Below are positions 23,401-36,336 of a stretch of 64,000 nucleotides of DNA, piece after piece. Below the pieces are notes generated by a model. It ran no database searches. It was given only the letters and a program-made list of their open reading frames with translations, and was not told the DNA's origin. The stretch spans positions 716,518-780,517 of the forward strand of contig NW_019775902.1 in the NCBI RefSeq assembly GCF_001039355.2, given 5' to 3'. Position 1 is the first letter of the stretch. Each line of letters begins with the position of its first letter. The position numbers and the translations under genes are program-made. This stretch comes from Lingula anatina. Taxonomy: Eukaryota > Brachiopoda > Lingulata > Lingulida > Lingulidae.

Positions 23401-24817
23401 TTCACCCTTTCTAATGCCCATCATAACGACGTGAATGGTAAATCATGAACAAATATGACTTTCAGTTTTCAGATGACATCACCATGTACTGATTTAGATA
23501 CATGTAGAACATACAGACGTGTCTCTGTAAATATTATTGTCCTCTATTTGACAATTGTTTACAATTGAAGAAAAAAAAGAAATCAATATGATTAAATGAT
23601 GTGAAAAAGCTTAGCTTCTATCTACTTCTGCAAGCAGGTCGTAGGCGTAGTGGATAAAGCTAATGAACTCTGGGGGAAGTGGTTTGAAGCCTGCAGCAAG
23701 TTACTAAAGCAAAAATCGTACAATTGATTTTCAAGTCGTGGCTTTGTTTTCCATATCCAACGTATGCAAATAACACGAAGGTATGTACTTTACTTTAAAA
23801 AAATAATTGACTTACATATAATAATTTTTTAATATCCTCTTTATTTTGAACATGTTTTAAATGTACAAATGAAAATCTTGCTCTAAGAGAAACTATAAAG
23901 TGAAACTGTTTTTTTCGTGGATAGGTTAATCAACACCTCTAGATAAAAAAAAGATAAAAATGAATAAACAATTAACTGTTTAAATAGGAAAATTCAATGG
24001 ACTTTTTAAGTAACTTTTACAAATAACAAATAATCGCATGAGGCCTATAACTAAATGCATGACAATACAGACAGGCCTAACTAAAATAAACGCAGTTGAA
24101 ATTGTATTGCACCCGCGATAATCACACATCACCCCACATATCATATTTTTATTATTCATATTTACTTCTACTTATAATAATAACTATTGTCTATATTATT
24201 AATTTTTCTTTTTCCTACGAAAAAAATGTTATTTATTTAAATGAAGTATAAACAGAAAATAGGTGTACAGCACTTTACAATATGGCATTCTCATTCCTAA
24301 TGTGTTAGTTGAGTTGAGATTTGAGACTTTTTGTCTCAACCAGCACAATATAATCAGTTTACCGAGATCTCTCACTATCTTCGCTCCAGTATGACCTACA
24401 TTGGACTACGCATAGCAGGCTGCACGTACGGACAATCGTTTGCCGCAGACCACGGTCTAAAATATGTTGGATCGTAGCAGATGAATATTTATGCAGTGGT
24501 TGATGTGGAGGATATTTGACGCTGTATACCTCGCACCGTGCCCACCACGCATGAAACTTGAAAGCGAGCTAGGGATCCAGACACGAAGACTGAAGCATTA
24601 TTCCACGGCAGCAGCGGCCGTCGTTCTTCACGTCAGATAAGATAAACATATACACTACTGTTCACCAACAAGGCAACATCTACTAAAGATCCGTGCCTAC
24701 GCTGCACTGAATCGCGATCGTGACACATCTATTACTTGTAAGCCTACTCAGCCGCATATAGGTGTGTTCTTTGACTAATTGTTTCATGAAACTATAGGTT
24801 ATTACCTTTAAGTTGAG

Positions 24818-27800
24818 ATGCAGTACGACGTTGCTGTTATTGGAGGAGGGGTGGTAGGTTGTTCTCTTCTCCATGAGTTAACGCGGCGAGGATATCGGTG
24901 CGTACTGTTGGAGAGGAAGGAACATTTGGTCGCCGGGGCAAGTGCTGGGAACAGGTGGGCCGCAATCTTATTATGGGCGAATTTTTTCTTTAAATTAAAT
25001 AAAATAAACAAATATATAATAAGCGAAACAAGACAACCATGTTTTTTGCATTCATTCTTATTCTCTACATATATAAATAATTTACTAGTTTTCTTATATA
25101 TAGCTTTATGTTTCCCGATTGAATCCTTAATGTGACCCCCACCCCCACCCTCCTTAAGCAAACCTTGGGTCCACCAGTGCATTTGCAAATGTGTACAGGT
25201 GTATTGAAAAATCGATATATTAAAAGGCGTTTCCTAAAACTGTCCTACATAAACACCTCAGTATGATGTTGTTGGTGTAAATCAGATCGCTGGAGGCCTA
25301 CCAGTAGGCCCTATATATCATTTGCATAGGCCTACAATGTACCGGTATTACATTACATGTACATGCGGACACTTACAGTAAGCATAGTGGTAACGTGATA
25401 CCTGATTGTTTATGAAGTTGCATATGTACTACGCCAAGCTCTGCTTACAAATATTAAATATAAACATTACAAAAAAAGATATTTTAAGATGATTTATTGT
25501 AAAAGTTTTTTAAAAAATGAGTGAGATGGCTGTCCTTATTGAGTAAATCCTGTACACAATTTTAGTGGTCATGCTCATAGCGGTTTTGATACCGACCCCG
25601 CCTCTTTTGAGGGTCGACTGTTGACCAAAGCAAGGACATTAGCAACTGACCACTTCTACGAGAGCCTGGGTGTACCTTACAAGAAAGTTGGGGCTCTTCT
25701 TGTGGCTTGGGACACAGAACAGGTAGAGAGATCTAGTGTTCTAAATGTTCTCAGCTTTCAGGTGGTAAAATTAAATTTTTGTGCTAAAAACACGAATCTC
25801 ACAATGAAAATGAAACTATATGCATCAGCAACAACAAATACAGAGGGAATATAATAGTATGTCAGTGCACATAAATATGGAATAAATAAAAACAGGTACA
25901 TTTTTCTGTTGATATCGGTCTATTACAAACGAATACATTCCTTTCATTGCTTAAAATGCATTTAAATAGATTTTTCCCCAATTCAGCTAAAGAAACTACC
26001 TGAAGTTGTCCGCAAGTCTCATCTGACGGGTTTGGGAGGAGTGAGACAAATCACCCAATCACAACTTAGATATCTAGAGCCAAACCTGTCCCACAATGCC
26101 CTGGGAGCAGTCATTATTCCGGATGAAGCTTTGGTGGATCCATGGCTGCTCCCTGTCATGCTAGTCCACAATGCTCAGAGAAATGGGGCAAAGGTTAGAA
26201 AAGGGTGGCATACGTGACATTCCATATACCGTACTGAATTTATTTTCTAGATAGATAGTTAAGATTTCAAGTGACCAATGGAGGGATTTTAGTAGAAAAA
26301 ATATTCATTGACATAACACACTGTAGGTTAATTTCCTAGTTTTCAATGTTGTAATAACTTTTGAAACTAACTGGATTTATTCTGCCTAAATGCTGAAGAT
26401 GATGTTTGAACAATTCAACCATCGGTCTGAAATTGTCCATGTCTGAACAGTCCTTTCTATTCTTCTCAGGTCAACCTGTCCAGTGAGGTGACCTCATGTA
26501 GAAGACTTGCTGATGGAGGCTGGCTACTGACCACTTCCAATGGTCAAGTTGAGGCCAAAGTGGTCATCAATGCAGCTGGACTGTATGGAGACAAGGTGGA
26601 GGAAATGGCCGGTGGTACCAGCAGCTTTAGGTAAGGTCGAAGACAGGTCAGTGAAACAACAGGGACAGATACATGTATAAAGCTGTTTACATTATTGGAA
26701 TTTAGGGGGCTTCATTCCATGTAAAACACCAACCTGATAAATATATTAAGTTGCTTTCCACTACTATCAGTAGTAGAGTTAAGTACAAAGGTATATATCA
26801 ATCAACAAAGTATTAGCCATTTCTCACTCTCTTGCGAAAGGGGCCTGTTTAAAAGCACACAAAAAAACGTAAGCTTTTTTCCTAGAAATTTCAACACTTT
26901 TCTCTTAATCTTCAAGATATATGCTACATGTACATGTATATTAAAAACTATTTACATAATTACAATCCCTAAACCCAGCTCTTTTGTGGAAGTGGTATCA
27001 GCTCACTGTTATTGTTTCCTCAGTATCTTGCCTCGCCAGGGTCAGTATGCAGTGTATGGCAGAGAGGCTGCACCCTTACTGAGACACATTATACTCCCAC
27101 TACCCACTGCTAGAACCAAGGGGGTCACCGTCTTCCCCACAGGTAGGCCTACAGTGGAAAAATAAAACTGAAATATGCATGTATTTGGGTGACAATTCTA
27201 AAAATAATTATCAATTCATTTACAACCTGGAAAGATGCGACATATTTGTTTGTTTGCCAAACTTCAAATTGTTATTTTAATATATAAAACTTAAAATTAT
27301 TATTACCATTAGGCTATTATTATTATCAGTCCTACTGTTTCACATACATTGTTAATATATATATTTCCATTATTTAATGGAAACTAACAAAAAGATCAAA
27401 TTGAACATTAACAGCTGCAATAAAGGCCTATTAATATACGTTATTGAGTTGGATTTTAATTTGTTCGGTATGCAGTTTATGGTAATGTGGTAGTGGGCCC
27501 AACAGCAGAAGATGTAGATGAAAGGGACAATCCAACTGTAGATGGCGCCACAATAGACCGACTGGTGTCCTATGCCATTGGAGTACTTCCTGCACTGCGG
27601 GACCATAAGATTATTGGAACGTACGCAGGGCTAAGACCCGCCACTGCTAGCCAGGACTATCACATATATGGAAATGTTCACAGGTAGTATCGTAACTAGA
27701 ATTTCTAGGCAAAAGGGCCTTAACAGCAAGTAATTTTTATAAAAATTGGGGAAAAAATACCAAGGAGATTTTGTGTTCTAATACACACCAGATAAAATCT

Positions 27801-28366
27801 CGTTCACACCAGCGCGCCCTTAGTTCAGTAATAGACTAATTGACTTCACAGAAAATCGCATGCATTGTCTACTGCAGCTAAGTTTAAAAACTGACTTTAC
27901 TCTTGTTTGAACGCACTTATTTGTAGGTCAATCCTGCTCATTTCTTTCCCCTACGTTAACAACGATCACCGCTTTGTGACGCGATGGCAAAACGAGAAGC
28001 TATACTAGTAGGGACCTACACTGCGTCATCAGTTGTTCTAAAATCATAAGTTGTGAAGGGTAAACTTAACACTTAGTAAATGCATGTTGTAAGTTATGTA
28101 ACAGTAAACATTTCAGACAGTGGATAACTGTTGGCGGAATCCGTTCCACGGGCCTCTCAGCCAGTCAAGCCATTGCACGGCACGTCGGTTCCATTCTCTC
28201 TACAGACCTTAAACTGTCTCCGTCTCACTGTCCCTTGGACAGAGACATAGGTGGCGCCACTAAGACTTGGAGTACTGATTGCACGGAACTCGCCCTGGAT
28301 GGTGCAGGGTACAAGGTGACGCATCCGTTAACAGCGTTTGGCCTGAGAAAATGTTCCAAGCTGTGA
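24818..28366 (+). CDS. FAD-dependent oxidoreductase (GlpA/LhgO-like) with peroxisomal SKL terminus
   Basis: Seven exons: 24818-24954, 25566-25722, 25987-26193, 26470-26630, 27024-27142, 27476-27683, 28117-28366; 412 residues, phases consistent throughout. The N-terminus has the FAD-binding Rossmann motif (DVAVIGGGVVG, Gly 9, 11 and 14) followed by LLER, and GNSGHAHSGFD across the first junction, typical of the DAO superfamily branch holding GlpA-type glycerol-3-phosphate dehydrogenases and L-2-hydroxyglutarate oxidases. VINAAGLYGD, VVVGPTAED, YAGLRP (about 310-315) and GGIRSTGLSAS (about 336-346) are family signatures of the C-terminal FAD/substrate region. The last three residues are Ser-Lys-Leu, preceded by basic LRKC: a canonical PTS1 signal, so import into peroxisomes is inferred. 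It would oxidise a hydroxy- or amino-acid-like substrate, passing electrons to oxygen or an acceptor; the substrate is unknown. The start is the first in-frame ATG before the Rossmann strand. Confidence 0.88.
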
Positions 28367-28861
28367 GACTACAGAGATGTCGAATTTCGGTCCAAGGTTG
28401 CCATCGTCTTAACAGTCCATGTCGCTGGACCAGTGGTCTGTTGTACAAATACAAGGCACGTCTACTGAATGGGGCCGCCCATTGGACGTCAGGCACTGAA
28501 TCCCAGCACTGAATCCCAGTTGGATCAAAGTGTTCTTTTGATGAGGCATTTGGGGTTATTTCCGATTTTATTTTGATACCGTCCGGACGAGCCGTGCGGC
28601 CATATTAACGCATTTAGATGTCCTTAGAGAACTGTCGGAGGCACTGAAAGCAAAATTATTGAAAACCAGTGTATAATGGACGAGAATTTGTTTGATAATT
28701 AAATCTGAACTTAAGTGGACACGAACGGGAGTGAACATGTATCAGAGAAAGTGCTTTTATCTGAATATGAAAATAATTTGACTTTCTACATACATGTAGC
28801 TGAGTGACCAAATTTTGTACTTTGTATTTGAGTGAAAATACGTGTTTGATTTCAGAAAAAT

Positions 28862-28867
28862 AATAAA
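28862..28867 (+). terminator. Poly(A) signal AATAAA of the oxidoreductase gene
   Basis: AATAAA about 495 nt after the stop at 28364-28366; the first good hexamer seen downstream. Confidence 0.5.
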
Positions 28868-31025
28868 GAAAAATTAATCCATTGTTGCAAATTGGGATTT
28901 GAATCATCGTGCAATGTGATAATAGAATGCAATTAACATATGATCAGCTGCGTAGCATTATTTTGTCCTAAAATAAAGAAATAGTACAACGCCGTCCGTT
29001 AATAACCGTTTTAATGAAATCAAGGGGTACATATTGATGTGAATTTAACTAAATAATCAATGAAGTAAATCCCAAATGGTATTTTTTGTAATCAAGAAAT
29101 GGGTTTTTGTTGACACCGCAAGTTATGGGGCACGTATGCTTTTATAGTTTTCCCTTGTGACTATTAGGACGAGCAATATTTCTCCTCTCACCAGATAGTT
29201 CACAGTAAAGCACAAGTTTGTTGAGATTCCTGTGCCGTAAATCTTAGGTCTATTTCTTACAGAGCGGGTTGACAACTTTATACCCGGGCTATTACTTTTG
29301 GGGGATATCAACTCTTCATATGAGATCCAAAATTCCACAATAAAACATTGTACGCAATACATAAAAATATAATGAATTTCATTTGACCACCAAAAAACAG
29401 TGATCACAATTATTCTGGAATCTGGCAAACAGCCAGGTGAACCATGCCGTACTTCACATCTCTGTCGAACGCTAGAAAACCGGTTGGCTTTACAGGAGTC
29501 TGGGAATTGAGGAGATAAGATGTAAATCAAAATTTTGAGAGCCCCCACATTTGGATTTGGAAACTGGTCGCCATTTTCCAGTTTTTGAGGCCTACATATC
29601 AGAAACTGTTAGGAGAGCTAACGCATGAATTAAGTGCTGCAAGGAGTACTATAAACAGTTGTATTGTTGGGAGTAGTGGTGTGATTTTTGTCTACTTTTG
29701 TTTCACCTCAATTACCTTAAAAGTGGCAAGCGCGTTTTTATCGTACGAGTGGACCTCTAACAGAAGAGGAATACTTAACTTACAATCAGAAACGCCTCAA
29801 TCACCTTAAAAGTGGCAAGCGATTTGTTATCGTACGAATGGAACTTTAGCAGTATAGGAATACTGAACTTACAATCAGAAACGGCTGTCGACAGAATCAC
29901 TTTTCATGACCTTGACTCTTCTTTTGTTGCCTGGTCACCCTGGATTTCCAGCTCATATAGGTGACCTAGCACAGTGAGAGCTTCCCTTCACTCTGTCTCT
30001 TTGGTGATCGTAAACAAAAAAACAGCTTTATATGCATTACATGTATTAGAAAAGTTTGAGAGAAACTCCATAATGATTGGGGTGACATCAACATGTTCAA
30101 AAAACGTATTTTAGCATGGCATACACGTAGTTTTTCAATGCTGGACGTTGATGCTTTAAACCGAGTGACAAAAACATCACGTCCCGAGGCAGTTGCTTGA
30201 CATTTAAAAAGAAAATATGAACAGACGGTGCGTAAACTCCCCTGCGAAATGACGCAGAGTATTAGTACGAAGTCTCTTAAAGTGGGCGCATTTACACGCT
30301 TTTCAAGTTAGAATTATTCTAGTTCCTCTTAAAAACGCCACACAGTATAAATTCACCTACACGAGGGTTATGTTAACTTTGGTATGTTAACACTTAACGA
30401 TTATGTGTCAAACAAAGTTATAAATTTGTCATCTTACAAGCAGGACGTCTTCAATGACAGAGCAGGTGTGGTACAGTGCGTTTTCACCCACCGCTCACAG
30501 GGATTGCATTGTGTGCGCGTTCTTTAACACCCGGCAGGGCATATTAGAAACGGTTTTTACGACTGAAAGTCATTACGTCGTATACCTTGTAGTATACTGA
30601 GTGCGTAGAATAAAATAAGCACATATTACGGCAAAGTTGTTTTAACAAAGGACGGCGTGAAAGAACCGGATTTATAAAAACAAACTCAGTGCAATATTCA
30701 CCATCCTCCGGTAATAGTGGTCTTTACTAGAACCTGGCCACCTGCAGCAAGATAGACTGGATAGATTCCTACCATCCTACAATCCCACCGACAATCAGGG
30801 TTCATGTTTAGAGAATTCCGAAGAGATACAGTTCAAAACTCTCACTGAAAGGGAGGAACTTTTAAGGCACCAGTCCCAACGCTGGAGAATATATCCCGAC
30901 ACGTGCTTAATTTTGTGCGTAATATCATATTGTGTCGTTAACGACACTTTCAGTCTCTGTAACGAGATCACCGAAAAGGCGTCATTTATCAGATACTGTA
31001 CCAGTAATATCTGTAGGATTTTGCC
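28868..31025. other. Intergenic, between oxidoreductase and Ly6 gene
   Basis: No supported gene. A minus-strand ORF of 141 codons (29123-29548) has no recognisable features. An 89-bp tandem duplication lies at 29706-29883. The last few hundred bases should contain the Ly6 promoter, but no TATA box stands out. Confidence 0.4.
29706..29883 (+). repeat. Tandem duplication of an 89-bp unit
   Basis: Unit 1 (29706-29794) and unit 2 (29795-29883) align end to end with scattered substitutions; both begin CCTCAAT(T/C)ACCTTAAAAG and end TTACAATCAGAAACG. Confidence 0.85.
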
Positions 31026-33222
31026 ATGCTCTTCCAGGGATATCTCGCTTGGTCTAAAAGGGACGCGAATATCGCATCGCCGCTGTTGTTGTTGTTGGTT
31101 TTTCTAAGTTTCACACTGCCAGGTAAGTGCTCGTTATACTGCATATAACAGGTGTGCAATGTTGAGGCAGTTTAGATGTCATTTGCATGACTGAATGAAG
31201 TATCTCGTATTGTAAAAATAGTATTGCATAAATACATGGTCAGTTTTAGTAACAGTTGTTCAGTGCAAGTAGTAACCAGTACTGCAAAGTCCACCTGGGA
31301 TAACTGTTCAGACAAGTTCTTCTGTAGACCGAGATCAGCCTGGCTTCTTTCACTAACAGAATACAAAAAAAGTACCTTTGCAGCTGAGACATTTACTAAT
31401 TAATTGTGATAATCTTCCTTATTTTTTTATGATTAATGAGCAAAAGCAAATGCTTATGACGTGAGTTATGACGCAAGTAAGACTAATTGCCGGTCTCGAA
31501 TTGCTCAGTGTGAATACATCTTGAGTACTGTACTTTTCGACAGATATAAATCCAAAGTTAAAGGGTTAAATTTCTGGAGTTCAAGGTTAGATAAATTATG
31601 ATACACAATATAGATGATAAAAGCTAGCAGCCCATCACTGAGAGGAGACTGACGCAGAGGCCACAAATGTTGGAGCTGGAGGTCGTCTGCGATGTCGAAA
31701 CGTTCACTGGAGTCAGGGGTGTATTCAAAGCTCCTCGCTTTACCTGGCATGCAAGGCGTTAAAAGGACGCCCTCCCCCCACCCCACTCCCGCCCCCTCCC
31801 CCCTCCAGTCACTTCTCTATCTCCCCCAGCCTAAATTACAGCGGGATCGGAAAACTCCCTGTCAAGACTTTTTCGTTTAAGTATACTTATGAATTTTTTA
31901 GAACAAAGTTTATTCACAAGAAACGGAAGCACAGCGCATGGAAACGTTGTAAGCTCTCCGTGAAATTCAAAGAAATAATGACGATAGGGAGGTTATAACC
32001 AGGTAGCCCTGAGATTCAGGGTGTTGAACCCCGATCCGCCTCAAAATGTTCGGCACGTTCGATCCACCGTAAATTTATATGTACATGTACCCCCTGTGCT
32101 GTCTACCAGAAGACAGCCGAGTGATGACATCAGTCCTATACAGCCATTCTCGCTGTACAAAAAAATGAATAGAATTAACGAAAGAAATATCCTTGGATGT
32201 CTTGTGAAAATCAAAATTGCGGTGTACATGTACGTGTGCATGGATTTGGGTAGAGACATGTATGTTAATAACATCATCAGACAAAAAATATAACTGAGAA
32301 AAAAAAACAGCTGTTGTAACCATATTGGATAGTCGGCATTGACTGAAGGACATATGGTAAAATTTTGGCAATTTTGCACTATTTAGATACATGCTGTTGA
32401 AGCTGAAGAACAGGTCTTTTCTTTAATGACGGTGGGCCAGTGGGACAGGAATGGTAGTCCGTTAGACACCGCACTCTGTTTCCCATTGCTTTCTACAGGT
32501 GATATTCTTCCTAAAAACTAATCCCTGTACCTGCGGCTAACACTGACCTGCACTTATCATATGGGACAGTGGCCTACCATTCCTGGGTCTAGCATTCCTT
32601 TCACGCCAGACATCAGAACTATTACATTTGTTCCTTGCGGAGAGCTAATCCCAGTGAGGGGGGTGCACTAAAATAATAAGTCTGCCCAACTCGAAGTGTA
32701 ACAGTATTTTCTATCAGTTCCGCACGCGCGCAGACCACAGTTCAAAATACAGCTAACAAAACAACCCGATATAGCAAATTACTCCTTTTGGGAGACAGAA
32801 AATATTCATACTCAGTCATTCCGTCAGGTCAAAAACCTATTTTTACTTTCCGGAACAGAATGGTATTTTTACCGCGTGCTGCAGCTGCACTGTAATTTGT
32901 AACATGAGAAAAATGAGCTTTTAGTGAGAAGCTCACCTTTTATCAAGAACGAAATGAGTACGTTTTTTACAGTTTAAAACACCGAATTTCAGAGGCACGG
33001 TCTCTCTTTGGTCGATATTGGAACTCTCTAGACACCTTAGCCGACATGCGTGCATGCATACAGGTACCTAAAAGGCATAGGGGGCGAATTTTTGCTTCAA
33101 AATAACGTTAATTGTTTAATGCGATCCGACAAGTGTGGCTCATGTACTAGTATATATATATATATATATGCTAGTACATGAGCCACACTTGTCGGATCGC
33201 ATTAAACAATTAAACAATTAAG

Positions 33223-33297
<75 letters not shown>

Positions 33298-35461
33298 TTT
33301 TTTTTTTTTTTTTTTTACATTAGAATTGCGGAAATTGCAAAAATGCAGAAAGGTTCGCGATCTACCATACGCGAAGGAAAATACAGAGTCACATAGTCGG
33401 ATATTTGGAAGAAAAACATTTGGCAAGAAAAATGTCGAAAGCGCCAACCAAATCAGCCCCCACAAAGTATCCTTATCCCACGTGCAGTCCAGGTCCTTAA
33501 GTACTGCATTCTTTTTTATTTATTTGGGGTTCACTGATGTTGAATTAAAACTGTTCCGGGTCGGAGTAATTAACTGAAACCAATTTCTGCGAAAAGAGGA
33601 AAACAACGAGGAAATAGTTCACGATTTCGCGATCATTTCTACTTGCTGTTGGCGTTTTTCTTTATATATTATGACATACAATTTCTCGATTCTTTCATTT
33701 TAAAATGTGTTTATCCATTTCAGAGAAAAATTCTCAATCCATCAATCCTTGAATTTATTTTCAGCAAATGCTGCGACCGACGCCTCTGTGATGTGCTACC
33801 GTTGTCACTGGACTAAGCTGACCACCGCTAGTGACCAGACTGACAGTAGTCTTAATATCCGCCTAGCGTCCATCACAAACACCAGTGTGGAGGACTGTAA
33901 GGTTGGAAAGGCCGGAATAGCGACGCACGTCTGTCATGATCACAAGCATTGTATTACATTGGACTACAAGCTCCAGTTTGAATACCTCGTGCGTATACTA
34001 TCATATGATTATTAATTAATTAAAGCATTAAATTATTCATTTAATGACACGTTTTGTGAAGAATTACAACTCTCTCTCTCTCTCTCTCTCTCTCGTTAAC
34101 GTTTTTTGTCCGTATGCGACTTTGTCAAACAACGACGGGTGGGGGTGAAAATGAAAAGTTCTGGTGTCATCTTACCACCTGTTTGTGAATTAGAAATAAC
34201 CTAAAACCAGAGACTTACTGGGTTCATAATAGAACTTCTTATACCAATGTCGTCCCAAGAATTTAGACCCAATTTTAACCCGAAGTAAGTATTGAGTAGT
34301 ATGTAGTATATGGCCCCAATTTCACAAGAAGAAGAACTTACTTTATGTTTTAGACCAAAAGTTTTCTTTTCTTTTTTTTATTCAAATTTTTTAAGTTGAA
34401 GCAGACTTTTTCTAGAAATTAAAACCAACTTTTCGTCCAAGGTTATCGGTACTGATGTGGTGCATGTACAACCTGCAGCGAAATAGACCTCTTCAGTTTC
34501 ACCTTTCCGAACTTCAGGGTTTGCTGTAAAGTAACCGCCCAGCTGCGCGTTTATTATAACTCCTTCTGTAAAGAAAGACTGGTTTAATAGTGTAAGCCAC
34601 TTGGTAAAATATGCTTTGATGTTATTGGAGTTGTGAATGGAATATTTCCTCTACTGGGTAATTAGAGTGGGACTCAAATTGCTGGAAACGAGCTGAAGAG
34701 AATAAAAACCTATTCTTGTCGGAAGACGCCACTGCCTTCGGCCTTTTCCAAAACAAAATGGGGTTCTGCACCCATTCCATCTCCAACAGGATGCAGGAGG
34801 CGCAAACTAAAATTGAACCCTCCACCCCACCAAATATCTCTCCATTCCAGGGATCGTCTGCCAGTATGAAGATGTTTTATCGCGACTGTCCGTACGGTCT
34901 TGACCCTACCAACAACGGATGTGACCACCTTTTTCTAAACAACTCCGCCATAAAGGTTAGTATAGGTGATCTCCGTCTTGCAGTTAAATCGCAATTGCGA
35001 TTAATGAGTGTAACATTTCAACTGTCATACCAAGGATGGGAAGTTATCGAAACTGATATGCGCATTGTAACTTTACTTACAGGACTAAACTTAAAATGAC
35101 TTAAAAGGAGTAATGGCTAAGGGATAACGTGCGTTAGGTTGTAGAGCCATAATTATCTTTCTCTCTTTTAATATCGTTTTCAATTTATTTATCAATCAAA
35201 CTTTTTAATTTGTAAACATTTTGCACGCTCCGAGTAAATAAGTTTAGATTATTATAGATTTATTTGGTGTTTTAGGGACTCTCCTTATTCCTATCCACAG
35301 TCGGGGGCCTGGATCGTCTGCAAATAGAAAATGGCGGGAAAATATGCACGTGCGAGGGAAACTTATGTAACAGAGTACCTCCCACCAGTCCAACAGAAAC
35401 GAGCGGTGGCTCCTCTTTGAAAATCCAACTCATTGTCTTTTTGTTGATGCTTTTGTATTAA
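31026..35461 (+). CDS. Secreted/GPI-anchored Ly6/uPAR-like protein
   Basis: Four exons: 31026-31122, 33765-33988, 34851-34955, 35276-35461; 203 residues, phases 1, 0, 0. Exon 1 encodes a short polar start and a Leu-rich core (SPLLLLLVFLSFTLPG), a signal peptide, probably cleaved near the ANAATD junction. The mature part has ten cysteines in Ly6 order: CYRCHW, EDCKV, HVCHDHKHC, RDCPYG, NGCDH, ICTCEGNLCN. The final CEGNLCN is the diagnostic Ly6 C-terminal motif. It is followed by PPTSPTETSGGSS and a hydrophobic tail (LIVFLLMLLY), a likely GPI signal. Loops are longer than in the Ly6 cluster at 1-7.5 kb, so it is a distinct subfamily. The third exon donor is AAG|gttagt. The ends of this gene and SPAG16 converge, with 875 bp between their stop codons. 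Function beyond cell-surface protein is unknown. Confidence 0.85.
32441..32590. mobile_element. R2 inverted-repeat element, copy 3 (intronic)
   Basis: Perfect 11-bp terminal inverted repeats, AGGAATGGTAG at 32447-32457 and its complement CTACCATTCCT at 32574-32584. The internal sequence matches the copy at 17187-17352. It lies in intron 1 of the Ly6 gene. Confidence 0.7.
33108..33213. repeat. Perfect 43-bp inverted repeat around a TA core
   Basis: The arms 33108-33150 and 33171-33213 are exact reverse complements (43 of 43). The 20-nt spacer is almost pure (TA)n and can itself pair, so the 106 bp form a nearly continuous palindrome. It is followed at once by a second (TA)n tract (about 33224-33293) and a T run. 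It sits in intron 1 of the Ly6 gene. Confidence 0.95.
33224..33317. repeat. (TA)n microsatellite with T tract
   Basis: About 70 bp of TA dinucleotides followed by about 21 T residues. Confidence 0.95.
35001..35079 (+). repeat. 79-bp perfect repeat, copy 1 (Ly6 intron 3)
   Basis: Identical over 79 bp to 37804-37882; begins TTAATGAGTGTAAC and ends AACTTTACTTA. It starts 46 bp after the exon 3 donor. Confidence 0.95.
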
Positions 35462-35898
35462 GTACCAGTACTACGAGAAAGAGATGTTGCCTTTTAAAGA
35501 AAATTAAAACATTCTGGAAGACACTTTTCCATGCGGTAGGTCTACTTTTTGAAATCTTCCGAAGAAGGTCTATTGTTTTATGTACTTTACTGTTGGTTGT
35601 ACATTTACCTTTTAAGATTGAAATGGGTTCTGTATGCAAGATCTGACGTTCAGGTTTGCCAGCACGTTTGTATGTAATATAATTCATTATGTTCAAATTA
35701 AATGTAAACATGCTGAAAATAATGAACACTTGAAACACATCTGATATACACATAGAAAAAAAAATGGTATTAAAAGAATTTGATACGTTTTGTTAGTCTG
35801 AACTCCCTTCAGTCTTGTGCTGTAAATTACCCAAAAAAAAAAAAATAAAATAAATAAATGTATATATATGGTAACTGGCAGATTATTTTCAAATCAGT

Positions 35899-35904
35899 TT
35901 TATT
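35899..35904 (-). terminator. Candidate SPAG16 poly(A) signal
   Basis: AATAAA on the minus strand about 430 nt past the SPAG16 stop (36337-36339). A plus-strand AATAAA-rich tract at about 35838-35859 could serve the convergent Ly6 gene. Confidence 0.35.
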
Positions 35905-35950
35905 AATTCAGAAAACATTAAATTTATAAAGTATTTTTGTACGACAACAT

Positions 35951-36018
<68 letters not shown>
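35951..36018. repeat. (TA)n microsatellite between convergent genes
   Basis: About 68 bp of TA dinucleotides in the SPAG16 3' region. Confidence 0.95.
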
Positions 36019-36020
<2 letters not shown>

Positions 36021-36336
36021 AGGATGGACCAAAGCTAAATGTTGGTGCACACTTAACCCTATCCTTTCCTTTGCCATCTTTCTTTTTCCATTTCTTCCTC
36101 TTAATAGCAATGATGTTCTCACCCTTCTGAATTATTGTTTATCTCCTGTGACCACAGGGACAATTTTTTTACCACATATTAAATATCTTTTTGCAAGCCC
36201 AATCAGTTTTCTTTTTGCAAATCAAACTACTTATCAAGTCCCAAAAGTTCATAAAATAAATGTTCAAATAGAAGATACTTTTTTTTCTTAAGTGACTTGA
36301 ATTGTCTTTGCCCTTTTTGTTAATTGGTCAATATCA

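Larger units (their letters stand above)
15700..24800. other. Long gene-poor interval
   Basis: No coding exon that I can support. It holds microsatellites (AAT-type at about 18399-18437, TA at about 21379-21434, CA at 21901-21920), two members of an inverted-repeat family (about 17187-17352 and 23275-23400) and a foldback element (about 20690-20905). Short ORFs here, for example the minus-strand ones at 18499-18693, 21079-21267 and 22165-22548, have no recognisable homology or splice context. Enhancers for either neighbour could lie here but cannot be read from sequence. Confidence 0.5.

Noticed and set aside
29123-29548. 141-codon minus-strand ORF
   Set aside because: No domain, no upstream exon, and position between unrelated plus-strand genes; treated as chance or repeat-derived.
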